DNA of 64,000 nucleotides from Azorinus chamasolen (taxonomy: Eukaryota > Mollusca > Bivalvia > Cardiida > Solecurtidae), in the NCBI GenBank assembly GCA_963576725.1, contig OY755240.1, positions 58,714,633-58,778,632 of the forward strand, in the 5' to 3' direction. A program made the translations under genes and the position numbers. The first letter of the stretch is position 1. The number at the start of each line of letters is the position of its first letter. Positions 1 through 10,644 of this stretch are shown in pieces. The notes under the pieces were generated by a model, which searched no databases, was not told the origin of the DNA, and saw nothing but the letters and a program-made list of their open reading frames with translations.

Positions 1-42
1 ACGATGGGCCATTTCACTTTGAAATTCCAGCATTCGTAGTGA

Positions 43-288
43 TAACCCATTTGTGCCCAGTGTCCCTTGAAAAGGGAATAGGCAAACAATGTAAACCCAG
101 ATCAGGGGTCCCCGAAGGAGCCATCTGATCAGGGTGTGCACTGTTTGCTGAAGCCACCGATGGCAATGGCTTGTTCCAACAAATATTTTGTTATCTGTGC
201 CCCCTCAACATGACAAATGGAGCCTTCCACAATGACATTTGGACGAGTTTTCTTCAAATAATGTGGGAATAAATGTGTGAATCGGATC
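43..288 (+). repeat. TTAA-type MITE, family F
   Basis: Starts with a degenerate TAACCCAT end followed by TTGTGCCCAGTG and finishes near GTGGGAATAAATG. The middle holds the palindromic cassette GACCCAGATCAG/GATCAGGG. The same element lies upstream of exon 4 in both SLC28 copies and at 49262. It directly abuts the likely core promoter of copy 1. Confidence 0.7.
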
Positions 289-312
289 GGGAGTAGCCAG
301 CGTTAGTTACAG

Positions 313-320
313 TATATAAA
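313..320 (+). promoter_or_regulatory. Probable TATA box of SLC28-like copy 1
   Basis: TATATAAA lies 184 bases upstream of the chosen start codon. A start of transcription about 30 bases downstream (near 345-350) would leave a 5' leader of about 155 bases, which contains at least two short upstream ATGs. This is inferred from position and consensus only; a 5' UTR intron cannot be excluded. Confidence 0.4.
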
Positions 321-503
321 GCAGTTACATCGAACGTGCTGTTGAATCGCCGAGATTAGTTTTACCAAGTGTAAATGTCACGGTGTCGTCACGGTGAATT
401 AATTACTGTGTTCGACTTGAATATCTATGCGTTGTCACATAAGCGCTCGCTGTAACATTGGTGTCAATTTACTTGATCAAACACATATACTCTAAACAAT
501 CTA

Positions 504-931
504 ATGGAGCTTAATACTGTAAATTCGGAGATACCAGGGCCACAAAGCAACGCTCAGTATAGCACTGGAGAGAAGGATTTTGCCAGTCACACCCCGGATG
601 AAAGTAACACAGTGGGTACAACCGATGAGAAACATCCTGTGTTCGAATATTTCGAAAAGCTGCAAGAACTACGCCAAAAATATCACCATAGAATAATCAA
701 AATCAGAAATATTCTTCTTCTAGCAGGTTATTTTGTTTATTTCGGTTTCGCTGTTAAACACCACGAAGGGGATGAACCTTCTTGGAGGCTGATTGGTGGT
801 ACCATATTTGGGGGTTGGCTTTTGATTTGGCGACAATTAAACAAGACAGCATTTGGATCACAGTGGAGGAAATTTCTTACATCGCTATACAGAGGTTATA
901 AGACAGGAAGGAGAAGCTGTGTCATAAGATG
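504..931 (+). CDS. SLC28-like transporter copy 1, exon 1
   Basis: First coding exon of a sodium-coupled nucleoside transporter family member (CNT/SLC28, plasma membrane). It encodes residues 1-142 plus two bases of codon 143: a polar N-terminal tail with no signal peptide, then the first membrane segments (residues about 72-90 and 98-110). The donor is at 932 (ATG|GTAAGA). The ATG at 504 is the first long in-frame start after the TATA box. Joined over eleven exons the protein is about 609 residues, close to the roughly 650-690 of human CNTs. The N-terminal tail is not conserved in the family, so the start is less certain than the downstream exons. The following 2,975-base intron holds a family-E MITE and an AT-rich satellite. 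Confidence 0.75.
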
Positions 932-1112
932 GTAAGAATTGATCGCTTTGTCTATCCAAACGAATGCTGATCAATATGGTTCTCCGTACGCACGAATATA
1001 ACATCAATCTCTGACAGGTGAAAACATCATTATGACCAAAATGGAATAGAGCACTTAAGGTTAAAGGGGTTGGGGAATAGGCTATGGCAGAGTTTGCCTT
1101 GTCATGTAAGAT

Positions 1113-1340
1113 TTAACTCATTTCTTCATATTGATGCCTTTTCACGCCTCTGTAAAAGTCGTATTTTGAAACCATTGTGACAAATAGAGCATTTGTTTTC
1201 TATTTGAGCAAATGTTTTATTTATCACAATGGTTTCAAACCTACACAATTCTAAAACTTTCTATTTCTCTAGTAAATCCTACTTTTCAGAAGGTTTTTTA
1301 AAAGGGGTTGGGGCTAAAATAGCATATAAGGGAATGTGCT
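1113..1340 (+). repeat. TTAA-type MITE, family E (degenerate right end)
   Basis: Begins TTAACTCATTTC. It has the family-E core, an imperfect palindrome made from GAAACCATTGTGACAAATAG and its complement around 1170-1240. Intact copies are at 23568 and 46284. Confidence 0.65.
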
Positions 1341-1639
1341 ACATTTCTTGATTCTGTTGTATGTGCCGTGAAATAATGCTGAAATATACCCCGAAGTCCA
1401 CCTACAGCAATCTAGCATAACAACGTTTTCTAGAAGAGCATGCCCCGGGACCACTCTAGCCACATTGCGTACATTACATATTGGATCCAGCTACACTCCA
1501 GCTCATGTATGCCTACATTTGAATATAGTGACTCCCTATGCTGTAAGAGGGAGCTAATATATTTACTGCCTAATAGTAATCGTTTGTTTAGTTACCTTAT
1601 AAGACTTCCTTACCTGTGTACATAGTACATGTATATGGA

Positions 1640-2709
1640 ACATTTATATAGAACGTCCGCATATAGTGCGAATATATGATATCGAACGTATATATAGAAT
1701 GTATGTATATAGTATATCGTTCGTAGAACTAATATATAGAACGCCCGAATACAGTGTGTATATTGTATATCGAAGGTATATAATATATATATATATAGAG
1801 AGAGAGTGTCCGTATATAGTTCGTATATCGCATATAGAACGTCCATGTATAGTGAATTTATCGTATACAGATATTTCGTATATCAAACATAGTTATATAG
1901 AATAACCGTATATAGTGCGTATATCGTATATCTAACGTATACAGTGTATCTAGAACGACCGAATATAGTGCGTATGTCGAATATCTAACATACATTTGTA
2001 TCTAGAACGTCCGTATATAGTGTGTATGTCGTATATCTAACGTATATCTAGAACGTCCGTGTATAGTGCGTATGTCGAATATCTAACGTATATCTAGAAC
2101 GTCCGTGTATAGTGTGTATGTCGTATATCTAACGTACATTTAGAACGACCGAATATAGTGCGTATGTCTAATATCTAACTTATCTAGAACGTCCATGTAT
2201 AGTGTGCATGTCGTATATCTAACGTATATCTAGAACGACCGAATATAGTGCGTATGTCGAATATCTAACATACAGTTGTATCAGTGTATGTCGTATATCT
2301 AATGTATATCTAGAAAGATTGTATCTAGTGCGTATGTCGAATATCTAACGTATATCTAGAACGGCCGTATATAGAGTGTATGTCGTATATCTAATGTATA
2401 TCTAGAACGATGGTATATAGTGTGTATGTCGAATATCTAACATTTTAGAACGCCGGTATATAGTGTGTATGTCGTATATCTAACGTATATCTAGAACATC
2501 TCTATATAGTGCGTATGTTGTATATCGAACGTACATAGAACGTGCGTATATAGTGAGTCAAAAGTATATACATAACGTCCGTATATAGTTCGTATATCGT
2601 TTTATCAAACGTATATATAGAACATCCGCATACAGTTCGTATATCGTATATGAAACGTATATAGGAACGTCCGTTTACAGTGCTTGTGTCGCTTTTCGAA
2701 CGTATATAA
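1640..2709. repeat. AT-rich satellite, about 46-bp unit
   Basis: Tandem units of about 46 bp with the phrases GTGCGTATGTCG, TATCTAACGTATATC and TAGAACG(T/A)CCG. Units are variable. The open frames in this stretch result from repeated TAT/ATA codons and are not genes. Confidence 0.85.
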
Positions 2710-3335
2710 TAATTACTGTCCGTTTAAAGTGCGTATATCGTATGTATATAGAACGTTAGTATATAGTGGGTATATCGTATGTATATAGAACGATGATATA
2801 TAGTGCGTATATCGTATGTATATAGAATGTTCATATATAGTGCGTATATCGTATGTATATAGAACGTTCATATATAGTGCGTATATCGTATGTATATAGA
2901 CCAACCATATATAGTGCGTATATCGTATGTATATAGAACGATCATATATAGTGCGTATATCGTATGTATATAGAACAATCATATATAGGGCGTATATCGT
3001 ATGTATATAGAACGTTCATATATAGTGCGTATATCGTATGTATATAGAACAATCATATATAGTGCGTATATCGTATGTATATAGAACGTTCATATATAGT
3101 GCGTATATCGTATGTATATATAACTATGATATACAGTGCGTATATCGTATGTATATAGAGCAATCACATATAGTGCGTATATCGTATGTATATAGAACGT
3201 TCATATATAGTGCGTATATCGTATGTATATAGAACAATCACATATAGTGCGTATATCGTATGTATATAGAACGTTCATATATAGCGCGTATTATTATCGT
3301 ATATCGTATGTATATAGAACGTTCATATATAGCCA
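2710..3335. repeat. AT-rich satellite, 37-bp unit
   Basis: Continuation of the satellite with a shorter and more uniform 37-bp unit built from GTGCGTATATCGTATG, TATATAGAACG and TTCATATATA. About 16 units are present and alternate between AACGTTC and AACAATC forms. It lies in intron 1 of copy 1. Confidence 0.9.
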
Positions 3336-3412
3336 GGACGCGGATAGGGTTAAGCTAAAAGAGAAACTTGTAATAGTGACTTACACGAAAGGTAATTTCG
3401 ACATAGTATCAT

Positions 3413-3506
3413 CTTCTATTTAGTTTGCGAAAAGCTACTGTGTTGCAGCTTTGATTCAACTTCTATTTAGTTTGCGAAAAGCTACTGTGTTGCGGCTTTG
3501 ATCAAC
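3413..3506. repeat. 47-bp direct duplication
   Basis: Two adjacent near-identical 47-bp units, each starting CTTCTATTTAGTTTGCG. They differ by one substitution (GCAGC/GCGGC) and a small end change. It looks like a young local duplication at the edge of the satellite. Confidence 0.85.
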
Positions 3507-3906
3507 AAAGTGTAAAAGTAATGATATTACTTTGGAATAAGTCGTCGCCACATGTATGCTAAAATTGGTAAGTGACCTATATTTAAGAATTGGGTTTTAG
3601 GGAGAACTTCGATGATACTTTTGACTAAGGTATATATGTTAATGGTCAACGAGATACAGTCGAAAAGCTAATCTGGATGTTGGTGATAAGAGACATTAGT
3701 AATTCGTGTTGATCCTGCATTAACAAACAACTTGGATCCGGGTGGGACGCAGAATAACTTGGCGTCTCATCAGGATCCAAACTGTTTCAAACCTCTCACG
3801 TTTTAGAGACAAAATTAAAGGGACGTTCGCTCTGGAATTGTACGAGATCTTAATACGAGCAGGTATTGTTTAAGTGTTAACATTTTTCGATTTTATTTAT
3901 ATTCAG

Positions 3907-4051
3907 GTTTCTCTACGTTGCCATGACAGCTTTCATGGTGGCATACGTGGTTATCTTCATCGCAATGAAATTTCCGGAGAATCTGCGGTCACTGATGGGG
4001 CTGGCAGCCTTTCCTGTTATGCTGTTCCTGTATTCAAATAACAAACGAAAG
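3907..4051 (+). CDS. SLC28-like transporter copy 1, exon 2
   Basis: Encodes residues 143-191, with the family-like stretch FLYVAMTAFMVAYVVIFIA followed by MKFPENLRSL, two membrane segments. The acceptor is ATTCAG|GTTT and the donor AAAG|GTAATT. Exon 1 leaves two bases, which complete a Trp codon here, so the frame is preserved. It is followed by a 4.7-kb intron filled with MITEs. Confidence 0.85.
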
Positions 4052-4175
4052 GTAATTTTTTAATAAACGTCACCACTCTAACTAACGCCTCACTCTAATC
4101 AACGCTATACTCTAATAAAGCCCCCTTACTGCTGAAGGGAAATTACCGATCAATAAAACAACTAGATAGTAGCCA

Positions 4176-4395
4176 TTAACCCATTCCCTCCTAGTAACGC
4201 CTTTTGACGCCTCTGTAAAAGTCACGATTTGAAATCATTGTGATAAATAGAGCATTTGCTTCATAGGAGCAAATGCTCTATTTATCACAATGGTTTCAAA
4301 ACTTGTTTGTTACTTTGTTTTCTAGTAAATGCTCCTTTTCAGAAGATGTATTCAAAGAGGTTGGGTCCAAAATAACTTTTGAAGGAATGTGTTAA
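4176..4395 (+). repeat. TTAA-type MITE, family E
   Basis: Both ends are TTAA (TTAACCCATTCC and GGAATGTGTTAA). The central palindrome is GATAAATAGAGCATTTGC with its complement. It lies in intron 2 of copy 1. Confidence 0.8.
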
Positions 4396-4452
4396 AGAAA
4401 GAAATATAGATTTCCTTTTTCAAAATACACTTGATAGCTCAATGCTAACTGA

Positions 4453-4710
4453 TTAATCCTTCTCTTGCTGAATTTTAAAATACATTTCTCCTTCTTTACC
4501 CATGCCCTGTTATATAATTACATATATACATATATCGCCACTGTGTACAAGTATATCGCTGTGCAATCACTGCTGTGGAGAGCACTGGTTGCACAATCAA
4601 CTTGTAAATAGTGCAGACCCTGATGACACAGCTCCTGCAGGAGCTGTCTCATCTGGGTCTTCACTATTTACAGGTAGGTATATTTACGTGAATAGCAAGC
4701 GAAGGGTTAA
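4453..4710 (-). repeat. TTAA-type MITE, family C
   Basis: 258 bp with ends TTAATCCTTCTC and GCGAAGGGTTAA. It contains the palindrome GATGACACAGCTCCTGCAGG/AGCTGTCTCATC between CAGACC and GGGTCT. Other copies are at 31221, 40198, 42034 and 46859. Confidence 0.85.
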
Positions 4711-5106
4711 TTAAAATACAGAAAGCTCCCCTGTGTACAAAATGCAAGAAGCGCCTTAGAAAGGTTGTAACACCCCAAGAGCGTTAATTAGAAATACTAC
4801 AGTAAAATGTCCATTGAGATAAATGCTTTAAAGATGAGATAAGAGATGATTTTCTCCTTCTTGTCTTATCCTGAGCTCTTATGTAATTTGACATGATAAT
4901 TTTTCATGCATATTATGTCATATAGTGTTTTAGTTTGTCGTGTACAATAAACATTTATACTGAATAAACCCATCTGTTAACCGTTAACCTTATGTACAAT
5001 AAAATAATGTCTGTCCACTTTTTGATGCATGTTTTGCGTTCTCCGATTTAATCAAACTTTTGAGGAAAAAAAATACTGACTGAGTGTCAAACAGCTTGCA
5101 TGCTGA

Positions 5107-5367
5107 TAACCCTTCGCTTGCTGAATTTTAAAACATATTTCTCCTTCTTTACCCATGCCCTGTTGTATAATTACATATATATTCACTGTGTACACGTAGT
5201 TCGCTGTGCATAATGCGGCGTCTGATCAGAGTCTACACTATTTGCTGATAGGAAATTCAATATAAAACAACACAAAAATGAAAATTTAGACCAGACATCC
5301 CTTAGATATAAGATAGACTAATCCAATATATAAGCATGGATGATTCAACTGGGAGCAAATGGCTTAA
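5107..5367 (-). repeat. Chimeric MITE: family C left half joined to family G right half
   Basis: From 5107 to about 5213 it matches family C (CCCTTCGCTTGCTG, then the TTTACCCATGCCCTG region). From about 5214 it switches to family G (GCATAATGCGGCGTCTGATC to GGGAGCAAATGGCTTAA). Compare the intact family G element at 52060. Confidence 0.7.
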
Positions 5368-6085
5368 TATGTCGAACTGTTAACGAAATTAAAACGCAAC
5401 CTGAATAATTACTAATACCTAGCCAAATAACATTGGGTCTTCCATATCAAACACACGAAAGTGTTGTCTTCTTCGGCGTCTACTCGATTAGTTATCTTGC
5501 GATATTCTTCTTTTCAGGACGTAAGCAAATGATTTACATGCATGTATTTTAGACATTTTAAAACACGTTGCAGGTAGAGACTTTCACTTTGATAAATGAT
5601 TTTGAATGACAAATAGTGCACGCTCTGATCATAGGACAAACAGCTCGGATCATGATGAAACACCGGGCATCTCGGCGTCTCACTAGGATCCGAACGCAGT
5701 TTAACACTATTTCACTGGTTTCTCGAAACCTTGATCGAAACGGAAGTAGTCGAAATTGCCACAGATCCAAATTTGAGCTGAAATAATTTTTATCATAGCG
5801 AGGCAATGGTTAATAAATTGGATAAGTTATTCATTCTGAGATTAGATGTCACTGTCCATCGTTTAAAGGTCGTTGCTCTAGATGCATAGTTCCCATCATA
5901 CGTTCACAGCAGAACCTGTCTATTGCGACAGCTATACGAATACACATGGGGTCTATAAAAACAAGTAGTTGCTTAATGTAAAGCAAAAGTAATGCAGAAA
6001 GCTCCTAGATGAGCTTCCTGCATTACTCTCGTCTTGTACATGTATTAAGCTACTACCTCTACCTATCTGACCCCCCCAATTAGAC

Positions 6086-6340
6086 TTAACTCTTCTCTTG
6101 CTATTCACGTCAATATACCTACCTGTAAATAGTGAAGACCCAGATGAGACAGCTCCTGCAGGAGCTGTCTCATCAGGGTTTGCATTATTTACAAGTTGAT
6201 TTGCATCCAGTGCACCCCACAGCAGTGATTGCACAGCGAAATACTTGTACATAGTGAAACTCTACATGTATGTAATTATACAACAGGGCATGGGTAAGGA
6301 AGGAGAAATGTATTTTAAATTTCTACAAGAGAATGTTTAA
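6086..6340 (+). repeat. TTAA-type MITE, family C
   Basis: Starts TTAACTCTTCTCTTGC, includes the GAGCTGTCTCATC palindrome at about 6136-6192, and ends with a degraded AGAATGTTTAA. Intron 2 of copy 1. Confidence 0.75.
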
Positions 6341-6399
6341 TTTTGGTTGTTGATGTAGACAAGTCTATTGTACCTGTTACTTAGGTCAAAAGCAATAAA

Positions 6400-6480
6400 T
6401 ACAGTTGAACTTCGATATCTCGAACTCGGATAACTTCAATTTCGGGATAACTCGAACTAAAAGTTCGAAGTTCAACTGTA
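6400..6480. repeat. Short palindromic element with TACAGTTGAACTTCG ends
   Basis: 81 bp, TA-flanked, with inverted ends TACAGTTGAACTTCGA and TCGAAGTTCAACTGTA. The ends resemble those of pogo/Tigger-like MITEs, which insert at TA. A longer relative is at 55974-56230. Confidence 0.65.
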
Positions 6481-6748
6481 TGTATCACTACTGCCAGTTT
6501 CAATGTCGGTCTTAACTTAAGTTTTTACTGGCAGGCACCTTTCACCAATATTTTCAGATGGCAATAAAACCAATTTCAAATGTAGCCAACACAAACACGT
6601 TTCAAACAGACGCACTTAATAGTAGAACGCTTCGTTAGTTTTGCGAACTTTCCCCTACGTAGATGTAGTGTCGTTTGGTGGTGATTAGCTATTGCCAGTT
6701 ACGAGTGTCTTGTTTTCCTAATAAAAGTAAGCGTTTTAGTAGGACAGT

Positions 6749-6967
6749 TCTGGGCCCGGGGTTACAAAAGATTAAAGAATCCCGTTCAATATATAATCTG
6801 ACGTAAACCAGCATATTTGAAGACTTTGCATCTCTAATATTTCAAGCCCGATGTTATTAAACCTTTTGATTGAGTCTGAGTTCATTCTCAATCATCTGAT
6901 TGGTCAGCATTTGAGCAAGCTCAAATGAACTCAGAACTGAACCTCAGGAACTGAATACAATAATACC
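6749..6967. repeat. Inverted-repeat element with GGCCCGGGGTTA-type end
   Basis: Contains GAGTTCATTCTCAATC and its near-complement around a short loop (about 6875-6945). The start GGGCCCGGGGTTACAAAA resembles the element at 35121-35245, whose ends are clearer. Boundaries are approximate. Confidence 0.45.
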
Positions 6968-7200
6968 TTAAGCCTTTCCTCCATAAATAAACCTTTCTAC
7001 GCCTTTGCAAAAAGAGAAGACCCAGATTAGACGACTCCAATAGGAGCCGTCTGATCAGGGTCGGCTCTGTTTGTTAATGAAGTAATATAAATTTTGATTT
7101 TACAGTTTCCTGTAGTCATGTGCAATTATCGAAAATATTCTATAACTGGATTCATGATGCTAATGTTCCTTACATGAATATTCATGAAGTAAATGGTTAA
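6968..7200 (+). repeat. TTAA-type MITE, family A
   Basis: 233 bp from TTAAGCCTTTCC to AAATGGTTAA. The central cassette GAAGACCCAGATTAGACG/CGTCTGATCAGGGTCGGC lies at 7015-7075. Intron 2 of copy 1. Confidence 0.8.
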
Positions 7201-7431
7201 GTAGTTATACTCTACATCCAATCTCGTCTCTCCGTGTGTTTGGAAATCTGAAATGAAATATTCAAGTTTGTACCATTTTGATTACTGTCTATTATATTTA
7301 CATAGTTGCATAGTAACAATCCTCATACTGGAAAAAAGTAAAACTAAACCGATTTTTTACATTCTTTACTTAGATCCGATTCCTTTAGAAACATTTAACC
7401 TAGTGTCAATTTGTCAAACAACATAATTATA

Positions 7432-7599
7432 TACAGTAAAACCTCTCCATACCGACCACTAAATTGTGTTAATTAGTCGGTATTTAGGGCAGGTGACTGC
7501 TTAAAGCAAGGTGAAAGTCCTTTCCTTTAAGCAGCCACCTGCCTTTAACACAAAATACTTGATTTAATTTTGTGGCCGTTATAGAGATGTTTTACTGTA
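7432..7599. repeat. TA-flanked MITE, family T
   Basis: 168 bp with inverted ends TACAGTAAAACCTCTC and ATGTTTTACTGTA, plus internal arms GCAGGTG-CTGCTTAAAGCA. The ends fit pogo/Tigger-like or other TA-inserting MITEs. Sister copy at 8298. Confidence 0.75.
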
Positions 7600-7805
7600 T
7601 TGATAAGCAGCCGAGTTAATGGGTGTCTCATCTGAATCTGCATCACTATTGTTTGCAAACATTATCACACATTGGTCAACAATATTGAAAGTGTTCAGAA
7701 TTGATATATTGCCGATAGAACGTCATTGTTTTAAATTTCCCCTCTAACATTGACTTGACTTCTTTAGCAAGAAGCTTAAATTGAAAGTAAACACAATACA
7801 GCTAT

Positions 7806-8055
7806 TTAATCCTTTACTTCATAAATACACTATTCTACGCCTTTGCAAACAGAGTAGACCAAGATTAAACGGGTTCCTATAGGAACTGTCTGATCAATGT
7901 CTAATATGTTTGCTAATGATATAATATTGCTATGATTCTACAGTTTCTGTTATTGCCAAAACGATCTGTCTATATGTGCTATTGTAATAAGTAATCGAAT
8001 TAATATCCACGACGTCATTATTTCTTACATGAATATCCATTGAGGAAAGAGTTAA
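7806..8055 (+). repeat. TTAA-type MITE, family A
   Basis: 250 bp from TTAATCCTTTAC to GGAAAGAGTTAA, with the CAAACAGAGTAGACC cassette degraded on one arm. Intron 2 of copy 1. Confidence 0.75.
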
Positions 8056-8297
8056 CAATTGCCCTGTTAAACACAAAAAAATGTGTGTACTCGAATTTGG
8101 ATCTGTTGCAAGCTTGGCTACCTCATTATGGATTTTGCGAGTTATCTCTCACTTTGGTTGAGGTAGAAACCCATGTTATCGTGCTTAACTGGCAAGTGCA
8201 ATAGGAAAGTGTATACTCAAGCTGTAGCTGATCCATCTTTGAATTTCAGCACCATTTCTCTTATTTCTGAAATGCGGTCTAATACAAGGATGAAAAG

Positions 8298-8519
8298 TAC
8301 AGTAAAACCTCTCTATAACGGCCACTAAACTGTGTTAATTAGTTGGTATTAAGGGCAGGTGGCTGCTTAAAGCAATGTAAAAGTAAAACAGAATGCTCCT
8401 ATAGGAGCGTTCTGTTTTACTTTCACTGTTATACTTTCGCCTTGCTTTAAGCAGCCACCTGCATTTAACACAAAATACTTGATTTAATTAAGTGGTCTTT
8501 ATAGAGAGGTTTAACTGTA
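8298..8519. repeat. TA-flanked MITE, family T
   Basis: 222 bp with TACAGTAAAACCTCTCTATA and its complement at the ends. The central palindrome AACAGAACGCTCCTATAGG-type lies at about 8385-8425. Longer than the sister copy at 7432 because that palindrome is present. Confidence 0.8.
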
Positions 8520-8713
8520 TACAGCTAGCTCTCATGGGAAGCTTCAGCATTAGTTTCGCCCTGCATAAAGCTTTTAACGACGCATGTTTTGATTCATTAA
8601 TTGGTAATTTTAGAGGGATTCTTCCGTATTGATAAGTTCTATATAAATGTCAAAAAATGTATCAATTTTATATAATGTATGTTATGTCTCATGATTTCCC
8701 TTTGTGACCACAG

Positions 8714-8905
8714 ATCAATTGGCACACCGTGTACTGGGCCATGGCGATACAGTTCATAATGGCTCTGTTGATTTTGAAGACCACATGGGGAGCTTCTATC
8801 ATCAGCTGGATGGGAGACCGTCTGACAGAGCTTGTAGAAAACGGACATGCCGGCAGCGTGTTCGTATTTGGCAAAACCTACAAAGACCACAACTTCGTGT
8901 TTGGG
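8714..8905 (+). CDS. SLC28-like transporter copy 1, exon 3
   Basis: Encodes residues 192-255, beginning INWHTVYWAMAIQFIMALL and ending KTYKDHNFVFG. This is one of the best-conserved CNT stretches (NWHTVYWGxxxQF, then LKTTWG, in the family). The acceptor is ACCACAG|ATC and the donor TTTGGG|GTGAGA, both phase 0. In other CNTs FVFG/FAFK is followed by about nine residues of the type VLPVVIFFS before the next segment; these are absent at the junction with exon 4, see findings. Confidence 0.92.
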
Positions 8906-8960
8906 GTGAGAACTAGTTAAAGTGGATACCCCTTGAATACTGCATTATGTTTGAGTTATG

Positions 8961-9207
8961 TTAATCCTTTCACCGCGGAAGTCGCATAAATGCACCACGA
9001 CAAATAGTGCAGTCCCAGATCAGACGCCGCCTTTTCAAGGCGGCGCCTGATCAAGGACTTCACTTTTTGTCTCATTCTCTATTTCCATATATGTGCTTTA
9101 TTCTTTTGAAATTTGCATTTATTTATCTCATTTCCTTATTGTACCGAATAGTTTCACAAAATTTGGATTGCAGACGACAATTAGAAATTTGGCACCGCAA
9201 GGGTTAA
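8961..9207 (+). repeat. TTAA-type MITE, family B
   Basis: 247 bp from TTAATCCTTTCACCGC to CGCAAGGGTTAA. The central palindrome is CAGACGCCGCCTTTTCAAGG/CGGCGCCTGATC. Its right TTAA is also the left end of a degraded family-A element running to about 9410. Confidence 0.85.
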
Positions 9208-9599
9208 CCCTTTACCACAATAATGATATAATGGCATCATGAATCTTTATAAGCTTAATGTTTAGAACAGCAAATTAATTGAGTGAATGGTAATGGCTGA
9301 AACTGTATGATTAGATAAACATGTATTATAATTCCATCAGCAACCAGATCAGGCATTTTTCTGGGTCTACTCTGATTGCTAAGACGTTATATGAAAAATA
9401 TCTTTATTAAGATGTCTTTATCAGCAAAAATGATAAAATGGCAGAATTCATTCGGTATGCAACACACACGTTTACTAGAGTATTGTAGATGACAAATCTA
9501 TGACAATGATAAATGTTTGAGTTTTCGGATAAGCGTTGTCTTACTGTACATCAATAGCATACACCTGGTTCTACTGTCAAGCGGGCGTATAGAGAGGGC

Positions 9600-9843
9600 T
9601 TAACTTATTTGTGCATAGTGTCCCTTTAAAAGGAAAAATGCAAATAGTGTAGACCCAGATTAGAGAGCTCCTAAAGAAGCCCTCTGTTAAGGGTCTGCAC
9701 TGTTTGCAGAACCCATTGATATTAATGACTTATACCAGCATACATGTTGTAACTATGCTTTACCCGCTTCACGTCAAATCTGGATGGGTTCCAAAAAAGA
9801 CCTGGATGGGTGTTCCGGAAAAAATGTGGGAATGGGTGGATTA
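9600..9843 (+). repeat. TTAA-type MITE, family F, shared with copy 2
   Basis: Begins TTAACTTATTTGTGC, has the cassette TAGACCCAGATTAGAG/AAGGGTCTGCACTG and ends GTGGGAATGGG. It sits 28 bases before exon 4. The equivalent element is at the equivalent intron position of copy 2 (57625-57870), so the insertion predates the duplication. Confidence 0.8.
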
Positions 9844-9871
9844 GCTACATTAGCTGCGTACTATTTTTCAG

Positions 9872-10033
9872 TCGATGGTACAGGGTATGTGTGTTATAGT
9901 AGGTATTTCCGTACTGACGTACCTCGGTGTGATCAAGTTCGTGGTGGAGACCCTTGGTCGAGCCCTCTCGTTCATGCTCCAGACGAGTCCGCCAGAGGGT
10001 ATCAATGCTGTTGGCAACATATTTCTTCATGTG
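9872..10033 (+). CDS. SLC28-like transporter copy 1, exon 4
   Basis: Encodes residues 256-309, starting SMVQGMCVIVGISVLTYLGV and ending PPEGINAVGNIFLHV. GNIFL is the start of the first re-entrant hairpin (HP1) of CNTs. In the family it continues G-Q-T-E-A-P; here it continues H-V-P-E-S-V after joining exon 5. The Asn of GNIF, a sodium-site residue in the bacterial CNT structure, is kept. Acceptor TTTTTCAG|TCG, donor CATGTG|GTGAGT, phase 0 on both sides; 162 bases, the same as copy 2. Confidence 0.93.
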
Positions 10034-10317
10034 GTGAGTGATGTCACAGGTACCCGTGACAAAGTGATTATGTAATGTACATTCATGTCCAAACTTAAAC
10101 TGGAACTTCCACCCACCCACCAATTCCCTATATGGATAGCTTGGGCGATACTTCTAATTTATATGTTATTGATTTCAGAATTTAGTAATTCAAATAGATA
10201 TGCCAACATTATGGACTAAATTTGTCAACGGGGACCTGTGCGATTTACATTAAAGAAAATTAGAGCTACTTTTGTAAAGAACAAGCGAGCGTAATTATAA
10301 CCGTACAGAAACTGTTG

Positions 10318-10535
10318 TTAACCCTTTAACCGCCGAAGTCGCAACAATGCACCACGACAAATAGTGCAATCTCAGATCAGAGGCGGTGTCTGATCAGGGA
10401 CTTCACTTTTTGTCCATATCTGTGCTTTATTCCTTTGATATTTGCAGTTATTTATCTCATTTCTTTATTTTACCATATGATTTAATAAAATTCGATTGCA
10501 GACGACAATTAGAAATTTGGCGCCGAAAGGGTTAA
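10318..10535 (+). repeat. TTAA-type MITE, family B
   Basis: 218 bp from TTAACCCTTTAACCGCCG to GCGCCGAAAGGGTTAA. The palindrome is shortened relative to the copy at 8961. Intron 4 of copy 1. Confidence 0.85.
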
Positions 10536-10644
10536 ACTGAACAAACGTGTGTCGGTAGAAAATGTATTCGACTTCAGTTGTAAGTAACGGTTGATTTATT
10601 TTGCAATTCTTTTCGAAAGCACGGTCAGAGTTCAGTACCAAATA

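Noticed and set aside
1610..3423. Tyr/Ile-rich ORFs in the AT-rich satellite
   Set aside because: They result from repeated TAT/ATA codons in 37- and 46-bp units, on both strands.
9854..9871. Earlier acceptor for exon 4 adding LRTIFQ, which would partly fill the missing nine residues
   Set aside because: The equivalent bases of copy 2 contain an in-frame stop and lie in the intron there; the acceptor at 9872 matches copy 2 exactly.
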